Shown piece after piece: positions 8,442-16,016 of a stretch of DNA of 64,000 nt (positions are counted from its first letter, which is position 1; each line of letters begins with the position of its first letter). The notes beneath the pieces are model-generated. The model was not told where the DNA came from, did no database searches, and saw only the letters and a program-made list of their open reading frames with translations. The stretch comes from Hyphococcus sp. (GTDB lineage Bacteria; Pseudomonadota; Alphaproteobacteria; Caulobacterales; Parvularculaceae), in the NCBI GenBank assembly GCA_028289605.1, contig JANQON010000001.1, positions 186,001-250,000 of the forward strand. The letters run 5' to 3'. The translations under genes and the position numbers were made by a program.

Positions 8442-8470
8442 TTGACATCATGTAAAAAATACCTTACATG
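8442..8470 (+). promoter_or_regulatory. Promoter with dyad operator of the membrane protein/XRE pair
   Basis: TTGACA (8442-8447) is followed by a perfect dyad CATGTAA (8449-8455) and TTACATG (8464-8470) with 8 bases between. A weak -10 (TTACAT, 8464-8469) falls in the right arm at 16-base spacing. The placement is typical of an autoregulated XRE-type repressor, and the second gene of the unit encodes one, so this is its probable binding site (inference). Confidence 0.55.
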
Positions 8471-8500
8471 CCGGCTGCAGAAGATGGAGAAGCCGAAGAC

Positions 8501-8908
8501 ATGAGTTTCAAAGAGATTTCGACCTGGATCATGCTGGCGTTGTTCGCCGCGCTGGGGTTCGCGTACGTATCGCCAATGATTGAGACCCGCAGTTTTGCGT
8601 CCGCCGGCGGAGAGCAAATCCTCGGATTCGTCATCGCCTTCGTCGTGCTTTTTACGATCGCCCATATCGTCATCGCGATAGCGGCGCCGAAGGCGGCCAA
8701 CGCCGCCGAAGACGAACGCGACCATCGCATCGAACTCTATGGAGAACGCGCGGGCGCTTACGCTTTGGGGGCCGTTGTGCTGTTCGGGCTCGCGGTGGCG
8801 CTGATCACCGACAACCGCCTGTTCGCCAACATTTTCTTCCTTGGGCTCGTGTGGTCGGAAATCGTGAAGGCGGCATGGCAGTTGGCGCTCTATCGGCGTG
8901 ACGCCTGA
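8501..8908 (+). CDS. Four-span inner-membrane protein paired with an XRE regulator
   Basis: 135 residues with four hydrophobic segments (about 10-28, 44-64, 88-107 and 111-128) and a charged cytoplasmic loop ERDHRIELYGERAGAY between spans 2 and 3. This layout matches small DUF2178-like proteins that are typically encoded beside YozG-type XRE regulators. ATG 8501 is chosen over an in-frame ATG at 8468, because GGAG lies about 10 bases before it and the upstream ATG sits inside the operator. The stop overlaps the next ATG as ATGA-type coupling. Function unknown. Confidence 0.75.
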   Translation: MSFKEISTWIMLALFAALGFAYVSPMIETRSFASAGGEQILGFVIAFVVLFTIAHIVIAIAAPKAANAAEDERDHRIELYGERAGAYALGAVVLFGLAVALITDNRLFANIFFLGLVWSEIVKAAWQLALYRRDA

Positions 8909-9153
8909 TGGCGTCGAAATCGATCGCCAACACGATCCGGACCCTGAGATTCAACGCCGGCGAGATGACGCAAAGTCAGCTCGCCGAGCGCGTCGGCGTG
9001 ACCCGGCAAACGATCATCTCCATCGAAAAGGGGAAATACGCGCCGTCTCTTGAAGTCGCTTTTCGTATTGCTGCGGTTTTTGACGCCCCGATTGGGGAAG
9101 TTTTTCAGTACGATCCGGCGCTGGACCGGGTCTTCCAGAAGCACGCGCCCTAA
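8908..9153 (+). CDS. Small XRE-family transcriptional regulator (YozG-like)
   Basis: 81 residues, essentially one helix-turn-helix domain: IRTLRFNAGEMTQSQLAERV, then GVTRQTIISIEKGKYAPSLE as the recognition region, and an FxxxIGEVFQYD end. The sequence belongs to the short XRE class that partners with small membrane proteins. Its ATG overlaps the TGA of the upstream gene by one base, so the two are translationally coupled. It probably represses its own operon through the CATGTAA dyad upstream (inference). Confidence 0.88.
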   Translation: MASKSIANTIRTLRFNAGEMTQSQLAERVGVTRQTIISIEKGKYAPSLEVAFRIAAVFDAPIGEVFQYDPALDRVFQKHAP

Positions 9154-9172
9154 GCAGTGCGGGGAAAACGAA

Positions 9173-9197
9173 AATGCGCCCTTGCGGCGGGCGCATT
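9173..9197. terminator. Hairpin between the XRE gene and dnaX
   Basis: AATGCGCCC (9173-9181) and GGGCGCATT (9189-9197) form a perfect 9-bp GC-rich stem with a 7-base loop, 19 bases past the XRE stop. There is no T-run on the plus side; the T-rich side belongs to the minus strand, where no gene lies close. It may stop or weaken read-through into dnaX or shape the dnaX leader. Confidence 0.4.
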
Positions 9198-9220
9198 CCG
9201 CGCGCTAATCGAATGGGCGT

Positions 9221-11029
9221 ATGAGCAACGATCCCGGCAATCCGGAGGCGACTACCCCCGCGCCCTATCAGGTGCTGGCGCGGAAATATCGTCCGCAGAA
9301 CTTTGACGATCTGATTGGCCACGAAGCCATGGTGCGAACGCTCACAAACGCGTTCGCCGCCGACCGTATCGCGCACGCCTATATTCTGACCGGCGTACGC
9401 GGCGTGGGGAAAACCACGACGGCGCGCATTCTCGCCCGGGCCCTCAATTATGTCGGCCCGGACGGCGCCGACACCGGCCCGCAGATGGAGATGCCCGAGG
9501 AGGGTCTGCACTGTAAGGCGATCGCGGAAAGCCGCCACCCGGACGTCCTGGAAATGGACGCGGCGTCCCGCACCGGCGTGGGCGACATTCGCGAGTTGAT
9601 CGAGGGCGTGCGCTATGCGCCCGTGGAAGCGCGCTACAAAGTTTACATCATCGACGAAGTGCACATGTTGTCGACCGCGGCGTTCAATGCGCTTCTCAAA
9701 ACGCTGGAAGAACCGCCGCCCCATGTGAAGTTCATTTTCGCCACGACGGAAATCCGCAAGGTGCCCGTCACGGTGCTGTCGCGCTGCCAACGGTTTGACT
9801 TGCGGCGCATCGATCCGGAAACGCTGACGGATCACCTCCGCGCCATTGCGGCGAAGGAAAATGTCGCCATCAACCAAGACGGGCTGCGGATGATCGCGCG
9901 CGCCGCGGAAGGCTCGGTTCGCGATGCGCTCTCCATTCTCGATCAGGCGATCGTACAACATAAATCCGTAGACGGAGAAGGCGAGATCGGTCCCGATGCG
10001 GTGCGCGATATGCTCGGCCTCGCCGACCGGACCCGTGTCTGGGATTTGACAGGCGCTTGCCTCAAGGGCGACGCCAAAGAGGCGCTCGAAACATTCGCTG
10101 ATCAGTACGACGCCGGCGCGGAGCCTGCGGTCATTCTGCGCGACATGCTCGACATTATTCATCTGTTGACCCGGGTGAAGGCGGCCGGCCCTTCCGCCGC
10201 CGCGCACGGCCCCGCCGGGGAGGCCGATGCGGAGCGGGCCAAAGCGATGGCCGACGGGCTGGAACTGAATGCGCTGACCCGGGCCTGGTCGCTCCTGATG
10301 AAAGGGCTTGCAGAGACCAACGCCGCCCCGGACGCCGCGGCTTCGGGCGAAATGGCGCTCATCCGGCTGTGCTTCGCCGCCGACCTTCCGACGCCGGATG
10401 AAGCGCTCAAAGCCTTAAAAAAAAACAGCAGTGACAACGTCCAGCGCGCCGTGAACGCCCCCGCCGCGCCTGCGGCGCCCGCGCCGGTCGACGCCTCTGC
10501 GGAAGCGCCGACCGTCATCAATATCGAACCGCCCTTGCGCCAGTCGCCGCCGGCGGAGCGCGCATCGCTGAGCACGTTTGAAGATGTTGTCCGGCTCGCC
10601 GGCCGGATGCGCGATGCGAAACTGAGAACCGAACTCGAAGCTTACGTCCATGTTCTGTCTTTCGAGGAGGGGCGCATCGACATGCGCCTCGGCGACGGCG
10701 CGCCGGACACCCTGCCGGGACGTTTGACCCAGCGCCTCAAACAGTGGACCGGGCGGCAATGGCTGGTGTCGGTGAGCGAAGCGCCGGGGGGCGCCGCGTC
10801 GATCCGGGATCAGCGCTTCGCCGAAGTCATGGCCGATCCTTTGGTAAAAAAGGCGCTGGAAATTTTCCCGGGCGCGGAGGTCACGCGCGTGAGCGAGGCC
10901 GAGGCGCCGATTGAGCCGGCGCCGGACGAGCTGGAGGAAGATCCGCCTATCGATCCCGACGACGATGCGCTGAGCGAGAACGAGATTGCGCTGCGCCGGG
11001 AGCATTCGCACGAAAAAAGGAAACTGTAA
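9221..11029 (+). CDS. dnaX: DNA polymerase III clamp-loader subunit tau (gamma/tau)
   Basis: 602-residue AAA+ subunit that loads the sliding clamp and, in the tau form, ties the polymerases to the helicase. VLARKYRPQNFDDLIGHEA opens the ATPase; Walker A GVRGVGKTT is at 58-66 and Walker B IIDEVHML at 143-150. The usual zinc cysteines are mostly lost, as in other alphaproteobacterial DnaX. After residue 400 comes an Ala/Pro linker and a tau-specific C-terminal domain. Codon 399 starts a nine-A tract at which either shifted frame stops within 6 or 12 codons (see the separate entry), so a short gamma form could be made. First of a dnaX-ybaB-recR operon; ybaB follows after 3 bases. Confidence 0.96.
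   Translation: MSNDPGNPEATTPAPYQVLARKYRPQNFDDLIGHEAMVRTLTNAFAADRIAHAYILTGVRGVGKTTTARILARALNYVGPDGADTGPQMEMPEEGLHCKAIAESRHPDVLEMDAASRTGVGDIRELIEGVRYAPVEARYKVYIIDEVHMLSTAAFNALLKTLEEPPPHVKFIFATTEIRKVPVTVLSRCQRFDLRRIDPETLTDHLRAIAAKENVAINQDGLRMIARAAEGSVRDALSILDQAIVQHKSVDGEGEIGPDAVRDMLGLADRTRVWDLTGACLKGDAKEALETFADQYDAGAEPAVILRDMLDIIHLLTRVKAAGPSAAAHGPAGEADAERAKAMADGLELNALTRAWSLLMKGLAETNAAPDAAASGEMALIRLCFAADLPTPDEALKALKKNSSDNVQRAVNAPAAPAAPAPVDASAEAPTVINIEPPLRQSPPAERASLSTFEDVVRLAGRMRDAKLRTELEAYVHVLSFEEGRIDMRLGDGAPDTLPGRLTQRLKQWTGRQWLVSVSEAPGGAASIRDQRFAEVMADPLVKKALEIFPGAEVTRVSEAEAPIEPAPDELEEDPPIDPDDDALSENEIALRREHSHEKRKL
10415..10454 (+). other. Nine-A slippery tract in dnaX with nearby stops in both shifted frames
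   Basis: Codons TTA AAA AAA AAC contain nine consecutive A (10417-10425), including A AAA AAA in the register used for -1 slippage. Shifting by -1, or adding one A in the transcript, gives Lys-Gln-Gln and a TGA at 10432-10434, for a protein of 404 residues. Losing one A gives a TGA at 10452-10454 and about 410 residues. This is the arrangement by which Thermus dnaX (a nine-A tract) and E. coli dnaX (A AAA AAG) make gamma. No experimental support exists in this window. Confidence 0.6.
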
Positions 11030-11032
11030 GCC

Positions 11033-11353
11033 ATGGATATCGGCAAAATCATGAAACAGGCCGGCGAGATGCAGGCCAAGATGCAGGAAATGCAGGAAAA
11101 GCTCGCCGAGCTTGAAATCACCGGTGAGGCCGGCGCCGGCATGGTGAAGATCGTCATGAACGGCAAGGGCTACGCCAAGGCCGTCGCGATCGACCCGCAG
11201 CTTTTCAACGGCGATGACCGGGAAGTGTTGGAGGACCTCATCGCTGCGGCGGTGAACGACGCCAAGGCGAAGCTCGATACTCAGTCCCAGGAGCAAATGA
11301 AAGAGATGACCGCCGGTTTACCGTTGCCGCCGGGGATGAAGCTGCCGTTTTAG
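11033..11353 (+). CDS. ybaB: YbaB/EbfC nucleoid-associated DNA-binding protein
   Basis: 106-residue dimeric DNA-binding protein, whose tweezer-like dimer associates with the nucleoid. The N-terminal helix is Met/Gln/Glu-rich (MKQAGEMQAKMQEMQEKLAE), followed by the family core TGEAGAGMVKIVMNGKG, the IDPQLF turn and the C-terminal GLPLPPGMKLPF. Normal length. It sits 3 bases after dnaX and 15 bases before recR, the conserved order in most bacteria, and probably acts with them in DNA maintenance. Confidence 0.95.
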   Translation: MDIGKIMKQAGEMQAKMQEMQEKLAELEITGEAGAGMVKIVMNGKGYAKAVAIDPQLFNGDDREVLEDLIAAAVNDAKAKLDTQSQEQMKEMTAGLPLPPGMKLPF

Positions 11354-11368
11354 TCTGAAAGCGTTATC

Positions 11369-11971
11369 GTGCCCGCCTCCATCGGTCCTGAACTGCAACG
11401 CCTCATCGACCTCCTCGCCAAGATGCCGGGGTTGGGGCCGCGCTCGGCCAAGCGTGCGGCGCTCTACCTGTTGAAAAAGCGCGAACAAGTGATGGAGCCG
11501 CTCGCCTTCGCGCTTGATGATGCGGCGAAGAACGTGAAAACCTGCGCGATCTGCGGCAACTGGGATTCGATCGACCCCTGCGCCATATGCAGGGACGAAA
11601 CGCGCGATCCGTCGGTGCTCTGCGTCGTCCAGGATGTGGGCGACCTATGGGCGTTGGAGCGGGCGGGCGTTCATAAAGGCCGCTATCACGTCCTTGGCGG
11701 GCTGTTGTCGCCGCTCGACGGCGTCGGTCCGGACGAATTGAAGATCGGCGCGCTGATCGAACGGGCGCAAGGCCCCGGCGTTAATGAAATCATCGTCGCC
11801 CTGCCCTCAACGGTTGATGGTCAGACCACGGCGCATTACCTCACCGAACATCTAGAGCGCGCGCAGGTTTCCGTCACGCGGCTCAGCCAGGGCGTGCCGG
11901 TGGGCGGCGAGCTGGACTATCTTGATGAGGGAACGCTTGCGGCGGCGATGAAGGCGCGGCGAAGTTTTTAA
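11369..11971 (+). CDS. recR: Recombination mediator RecR
   Basis: 200-residue ring-forming protein of the RecFOR pathway that helps load RecA on gapped DNA. Seen: an N-terminal helix-hairpin-helix ([17 protein letters not shown]), a four-Cys zinc finger (C59, C62, C71, C74), and a Toprim domain starting [14 protein letters not shown]. The C-terminal [16 protein letters not shown] is the conserved Walker-B-like end. It starts at GTG, with GAAAG upstream. Last gene of the dnaX operon; two large inverted repeats follow it. Confidence 0.95.
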   Translation: MPASIGPELQRLIDLLAKMPGLGPRSAKRAALYLLKKREQVMEPLAFALDDAAKNVKTCAICGNWDSIDPCAICRDETRDPSVLCVVQDVGDLWALERAGVHKGRYHVLGGLLSPLDGVGPDELKIGALIERAQGPGVNEIIVALPSTVDGQTTAHYLTEHLERAQVSVTRLSQGVPVGGELDYLDEGTLAAAMKARRSF

Positions 11972-11987
11972 GAAATTCTGCGAGTCC

Positions 11988-12064
11988 AAAATGGCGTTGC
12001 GTTGTCAAGGGCGCAGCCGCTTTGCGGTCGCCGGCGGCGACCCTTGACAACGCAACGCCATTTT
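11988..12064. repeat. Large perfect inverted repeat after recR (24-bp arms)
   Basis: Arms 11988-12011 and 12041-12064 are exact reverse complements over 24 bases, beginning AAAATGGCGTTGCG and ending with TTTT. The 29-base centre itself holds two small GC-rich hairpins (CCGCtttGCGG and TCGCCggcGGCGA). The AAAA/TTTT flanks make it able to act as an intrinsic terminator in both directions between convergent recR and the GT87 gene, but the arms are much longer than a terminator needs. A small mobile palindromic element is the alternative. Confidence 0.8.
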
Positions 12065-12075
12065 GAAGGCTGCTT

Positions 12076-12117
12076 GTTATGGGTTCAATGAACAATTTTG
12101 TTCATTGAACCCATAAC
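12076..12117. repeat. Second near-contiguous palindrome (20-bp arms)
   Basis: Arms 12076-12095 and 12098-12117 are exact reverse complements over 20 bases with 2 bases between; the left arm begins GTTATGGGTTC and the centre reads ATGAACAAttTTGTTCAT. It lies 11 bases after the first repeat and 11 bases before the stop of the minus-strand glycosyltransferase gene. It is AT-richer than its surroundings. It may be a terminator for the minus-strand gene, a protein-binding site or a remnant element. The motif TCAATGAACAA recurs at 29185 beside the TetR gene. Confidence 0.78.
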
Positions 12118-12128
12118 TAGAAAAATTC

Positions 12129-13364
12129 CTAGGGAGCAAATCTCACCAGCGCTTTCGGAAAAAGCGCAGGGTTTCCGATCCACGCTCGTCGCATCGTCAG
12201 AGCAAAGACGAAAAGCGCAATCAGAAATCCGGTTGAGATCCCGTTGCGCGTCTCCGCAAACATTGGCGTTGTGACAGACAAGACCCAAACGGCCGCGATC
12301 ATCCACGCTTCATATTTGAGCCAGCCGGTTTTCATGGCGCGGGCGACCACCACCGCGACCGGAAAGCCGAGGATGATTAGTTCGTAGTAAAACCCGTAAG
12401 GCGCAGCGAGGAATACGCCGGCGATCAATGCGGCCGCCCGCATTGCCGTGTCATCGACGTGACGCCAGACGCGCCACACCGCAGCGCCGGCGAGAACCGC
12501 GAAAGCGAGATGAAGGATCCGCGCCGGCCATTCCGCCAGTCCGACATAGAGCGCCGCCGAATAAGGCGTCGCCATTTTGGAGAGCGGCATGACTTGCTCA
12601 CTCACCCGGCCCGAGACGTCGGCGACGGCGGCGAAAAAAGCCGTCCAGACCTCCGCGCCGTAAGCGAGAAGACTTAAGCCCGCGAGCGCCAGCGCCGTGA
12701 TCGCGGCGACGGCGACAGCGCGCCAGCACCCGGCGGCGAGATAGGCGATGGGAATGAGCAGGCCGAGATGCGGCTTCACGGTCAGCAGCCCGGCGGCGAT
12801 GCCGGCGACAATAGGCCGGCGTTTCGGATCGGACGCGGCGAGGATTAACAGCGCGGCCGTGAGGAAGCCGTTCTGTCCGCTGGTCAGCGCAATGAACGCC
12901 GACGGCGATGCGACAATGGCGAAGAACAGGAGATTGTCGCTAATCCGCTTACGGAGCAAGAGCGCGTAGGCGCCGAATGTGGCGCCGGAAAAGAGGGAAA
13001 AGCCGGCGAGATAAGGCAGCCCGGCGAAGAGCGCGATGGCGAGAAGATAGGTCGGCGGATACTGCCAGGAGAGTGTCAGGTCTTCGCGTCCGGGAAACGC
13101 CGCGTTGAGGCGCGCCTGAAACGCCTCGACGTCATAAATGTCGGCTGCGGCGCCCTCGGCCGCGGCGGCGGCCGCAATGTGGAACGCGGAGAAGTCGCCG
13201 CCGATCATGATCTCGCTCGCGCCGGCCAAGGCCGCTGCATACATGACGGCGCCGGTGAGCGCCGACATGCCCGCCCAGAACCCGAAGATCAGCCAAAGCC
13301 GCCTGCGGGTGGGCGCATAGCGCTTCCAGAGAAACGCCTGCGAGGATGCGTTAACGCCTTCCAT
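12129..13364 (-). CDS. GT87/DUF2029 family membrane glycosyltransferase
   Basis: 411 residues with about ten hydrophobic spans, of the GT-C superfamily that uses lipid-linked sugar donors. Family landmarks: GGDFSAFHIAA in the first periplasmic loop with the acidic residue expected at the active site, WQYPPTYL, the SGQNGFLTAALL motif, KPHLGLLIP and APYGFYYELIIL. Known relatives are mannosyltransferases acting on periplasmic or envelope glycans; the acceptor here is unknown. It is a single gene convergent to recR, with upstream DNA shared divergently with rmuC. Family assignment is fairly secure, substrate not. Confidence 0.85.
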   Translation of the reverse strand: MEGVNASSQAFLWKRYAPTRRRLWLIFGFWAGMSALTGAVMYAAALAGASEIMIGGDFSAFHIAAAAAAEGAAADIYDVEAFQARLNAAFPGREDLTLSWQYPPTYLLAIALFAGLPYLAGFSLFSGATFGAYALLLRKRISDNLLFFAIVASPSAFIALTSGQNGFLTAALLILAASDPKRRPIVAGIAAGLLTVKPHLGLLIPIAYLAAGCWRAVAVAAITALALAGLSLLAYGAEVWTAFFAAVADVSGRVSEQVMPLSKMATPYSAALYVGLAEWPARILHLAFAVLAGAAVWRVWRHVDDTAMRAAALIAGVFLAAPYGFYYELIILGFPVAVVVARAMKTGWLKYEAWMIAAVWVLSVTTPMFAETRNGISTGFLIALFVFALTMRRAWIGNPALFPKALVRFAP

Positions 13365-13463
13365 GGGGTCGTTGTACCGGGCCGGTATTGCCCAAAAGTT
13401 TCAACAGGGCGCGGAAAAATAACGCGAGACTCAGGGCCCCCGAATCGGATAAATGTTCCTGTT

Positions 13464-14900
13464 ATGATCTCATCTGCTCTCACCGAAGCCGGGCTTGCTC
13501 CCGGTGCGCCGCCGTTCTGGATTGCGCTCGCTTTGTTCGCGGCGCTCGTGGTTTCCGCCGTCTGCTGGACGCTTGCCGCGCGGCGGGCGGGACGGCTCGG
13601 GAAGATGCTTGAGAAGACACGCATCCGGCTCGCCGGCGCCGAGCAGCGGTCCGGCGAGGTCGATCCGTTACGCGCCGCGTTGGAAGCGGAACGCGCGCGC
13701 GCGGAGACGGCGGAAAAAGCGGTCGCTGAAAACGAAGTGCGGCTTGCCGAACGCGAACGCGCGCTTGCGGAACTCAAAACCCGCCTCGATGCGGAGTTCA
13801 AGGCGACGACGGCGGATCTCCTCAAGGGCGCGCATGAGTCATTCCTTGAGCGGGCCAAGGAGACGTTCGATCTCTACAAGTCGTCAGCGAACGCCGAAGG
13901 CGAGAAACGCCGCAAGGCCCTCGACGACCTTTTGAAGCCGGTAAGCGACACGCTTGTGCGCTATGAAAAGGGCCTTGCGGAAATGCGCGAGGAGCAGGCG
14001 AAATCACGCGGCGCGCTGACGAACCAGATCGGCGAGTTGGCCAAACAAACCCATGACGTGCGCGCGGAAGCGCAGAAACTGTCGACCGCCTTGCGCGCCG
14101 GGCCCAAAACCCGCGGGCGCTGGGGCGAGGAGCAACTTAAAAACGTCGTCGAAATCGCCGGCATGGCCGCCCATGTGGATTTCACCGAGCAAACCGCGCA
14201 TGCGTCAGAAGACAAACGAAAAATTCCGGACATGGTCGTGCGGCTGCCGGGCGAGCGCGTCATTGCGGTGGATTCCAAAGTGTCCCTGGGCGCGTATCTC
14301 GACGCGGTTGATGCGGATACGGACGAGGCGCGCACCGCTGCGCTCAATCGGCATGCGGATGATTTGTGGGCCCATGTCAAAGGCCTCGCCGCGAAGGAAT
14401 ATGCGGCGTCGCTGCGCGATTCCCTCGACTATGTTGTTTTGTTCCTGCCGGGCGAAAACTTCTTTTCAGCCGCGCTCGATGCGCGTCCGGAGCTCTATCA
14501 AAAGGCGTTCGACCAGAAGATCCTCATCGCCACGCCGACAATCCTGATTGCGGTCCTGAAATCCGCCGCGCTCAACTGGCGCCAGGAGCGCATGACGGAT
14601 CACGCCCACAAGGTCGCGGCGATGGCGAAAGATCTTTACGACAGCCTGCGGCGCATGGGCGACAATCTCGCCGGGCTCGGCAAGTCGCTGGAGACATCGG
14701 TGAAGCGCTATAACGACCTCGTCGGCAATGTGGAGTCCCGGGTGATGCCGAGGGCGCGCAAATTTGCAGAGTATGAATTGCCGGGAATAGACGCCGACAT
14801 CAATGAACTGGCGCCGGTTGAAAACTCCCTGCGCGAGATTCGCGGCGATAAGGATTTGCTGATCGGCTATGACGGCGACAGCGAAGAAGATGCGGCTTAA
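13464..14900 (+). CDS. rmuC: DNA recombination protein RmuC
   Basis: 478 residues: an N-terminal membrane anchor (about residues 15-36), a long coiled coil rich in Glu/Ala/Arg (to about 150), and the RmuC nuclease-like domain. The latter shows GRWGEEQLKNVVEIAGM, the core VRLPGERVIAVDSK with conserved Asp and Lys, and the ending PATPTILIAVLKS-like segment (ATPTILIAVLKSAALNWRQE). RmuC limits inversions and rearrangements in E. coli. ATG 13464 is chosen because it starts the anchor; the frame is open further up but lies in the divergent promoter of the GT87 gene. Confidence 0.92.
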   Translation: MISSALTEAGLAPGAPPFWIALALFAALVVSAVCWTLAARRAGRLGKMLEKTRIRLAGAEQRSGEVDPLRAALEAERARAETAEKAVAENEVRLAERERALAELKTRLDAEFKATTADLLKGAHESFLERAKETFDLYKSSANAEGEKRRKALDDLLKPVSDTLVRYEKGLAEMREEQAKSRGALTNQIGELAKQTHDVRAEAQKLSTALRAGPKTRGRWGEEQLKNVVEIAGMAAHVDFTEQTAHASEDKRKIPDMVVRLPGERVIAVDSKVSLGAYLDAVDADTDEARTAALNRHADDLWAHVKGLAAKEYAASLRDSLDYVVLFLPGENFFSAALDARPELYQKAFDQKILIATPTILIAVLKSAALNWRQERMTDHAHKVAAMAKDLYDSLRRMGDNLAGLGKSLETSVKRYNDLVGNVESRVMPRARKFAEYELPGIDADINELAPVENSLREIRGDKDLLIGYDGDSEEDAA

Positions 14901-14910
14901 AAGAAGGATG

Positions 14911-14957
14911 TTGACTCTCTAATGTAGATAGTCTACATATCAATTGTAGATTGATAT
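14911..14957 (+). promoter_or_regulatory. Promoter with two overlapping dyads before the ParA-like gene
   Basis: TTGACT (14911-14916) and TACATA (14934-14939) form a candidate promoter with 17-base spacing. Two perfect dyads overlap it: ATGTAGA-tag-TCTACAT (14922-14938) and ATATCAAT-tgtag-ATTGATAT (14937-14957). TGTAGA occurs three times in alternating orientation. The gene thus seems tightly controlled, either by itself, as plasmid ParA proteins often do, or by an unlinked repressor. Confidence 0.55.
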
Positions 14958-14972
14958 CGTTAGGGCGTTAAT

Positions 14973-15995
14973 ATGAAGACTCTTGGCTTTTGGAACAATA
15001 AGGGAGGCACGGGCAAAACAAGCCTTGCTTTCCAAGGAATTTGTGCATTTGCAGCGCAAAACCCAGAGGAACCAATTCTTGTTTTCGATGTATGCCCTCA
15101 AGCTAACTTGAGCGAGTTGTTTTTGGGCGGGCAAGAGAATGATGGCGGGCGCAACTTGCTAAGCCTGCATGGCGAGTCTTTTCGACGCTCGATTGGGGGG
15201 TACTTTCAGGATCGATTGCCCAAGCCATTTGACTCAAGTTCTATCGATCCCAGCGGGTTTATATCCAAACCTAGCGAGTTCAACTCGAAAATTCCAAACA
15301 ACATAAACCTTGTTGCAGGGGACCCTTTGTTGGAGTTGCAATCAAACGCAATCTCAACTCTGGCAAACACACAAATACCTGGGACAGATAGTTGGTCAGC
15401 CGTCGCGAGCTGGCTTCTCGATTTTACAAGAGCGTGTGAGGATCAATTCGAGTACTGCTTCGTTGATATGAATCCTAGTTTCTCGATGTATACGCAAATC
15501 GCTCTTGCTGCGTGTGAAAGGCTAATTCTACCGGTAACAGCCGATGATTCATCACGTCGCGGAATCCAAAATGCTCTTAGCTTGATTTTTGGAATGAAGC
15601 TGCCTTCGGAAATTTATGCAAAACACAATTTTCATACGCGTATGGAAGTTGCGGGTATTGCGCCGCCAAAGATTCACATGATCGCAAAAAACAGACTTAC
15701 TCAGTACGTTCGCACAGCAAAGGGTTACTCCGCGGTCCTTGACGGCATTCAAGGTGACTTACGATCAGTTCATAAGTCTAATCCGGAGTATTTCACTTTT
15801 GAAAAACCATCAGACGGAATGTTTGAAATTCGTGATTTCCAAACAGCTGGTGTTGTTGCATTTGCTAGAGGCACACCCTTCTCAACAATGAAGTCGGGGA
15901 CGCTGAGCGTTGCAACGCAGAGAGTTCAAGTCAATAAAGATCAGTTAGCGGACAATCAACAAGTTATAGACGAATTGGCGTCTAGCTTTTGGTGA
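14973..15995 (+). CDS. Orphan ParA/Soj-type ATPase, probably acquired
   Basis: 340-residue deviant-Walker ATPase. KGGTGKTS at 10-17 carries the signature Lys of ParA/MinD proteins, and FVDMNPSF near residue 165 is Walker B. The usual DxDPQ motif reads DVCPQ (39-43), with Cys in place of Asp. ParA proteins use ATP-driven dimerisation on DNA to move or position cargo, but no ParB, cargo gene or parS cluster is nearby. The base composition is plainly lower in GC than its neighbours (28 of the first 60 bases) and codon use differs, so it looks like an insertion between rmuC and the ABC exporter. Possible roles range from plasmid relic to phage-defence component; none is shown. Confidence 0.85.
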   Translation: MKTLGFWNNKGGTGKTSLAFQGICAFAAQNPEEPILVFDVCPQANLSELFLGGQENDGGRNLLSLHGESFRRSIGGYFQDRLPKPFDSSSIDPSGFISKPSEFNSKIPNNINLVAGDPLLELQSNAISTLANTQIPGTDSWSAVASWLLDFTRACEDQFEYCFVDMNPSFSMYTQIALAACERLILPVTADDSSRRGIQNALSLIFGMKLPSEIYAKHNFHTRMEVAGIAPPKIHMIAKNRLTQYVRTAKGYSAVLDGIQGDLRSVHKSNPEYFTFEKPSDGMFEIRDFQTAGVVAFARGTPFSTMKSGTLSVATQRVQVNKDQLADNQQVIDELASSFW

Positions 15996-16016
15996 GTTTG
16001 CCGCGCCGGCGTAGAT

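Noticed and set aside
9014..10207. Long minus-strand frame (397 codons) opposite dnaX
   Set aside because: Arg/His-rich translation without family features; it is the reverse-strand shadow of a high-GC gene.
12076..12117. Second palindrome considered as an integron attC site
   Set aside because: It starts with GTT but lacks the RYYYAAC/GTTRRRY core pair and the mismatched bases of attC; there is no integrase or cassette array.
13179..13463. Upstream extension of the rmuC frame
   Set aside because: It lies opposite the start of the GT87 gene and in the divergent promoter; RmuC homology and the membrane anchor begin at 13464.
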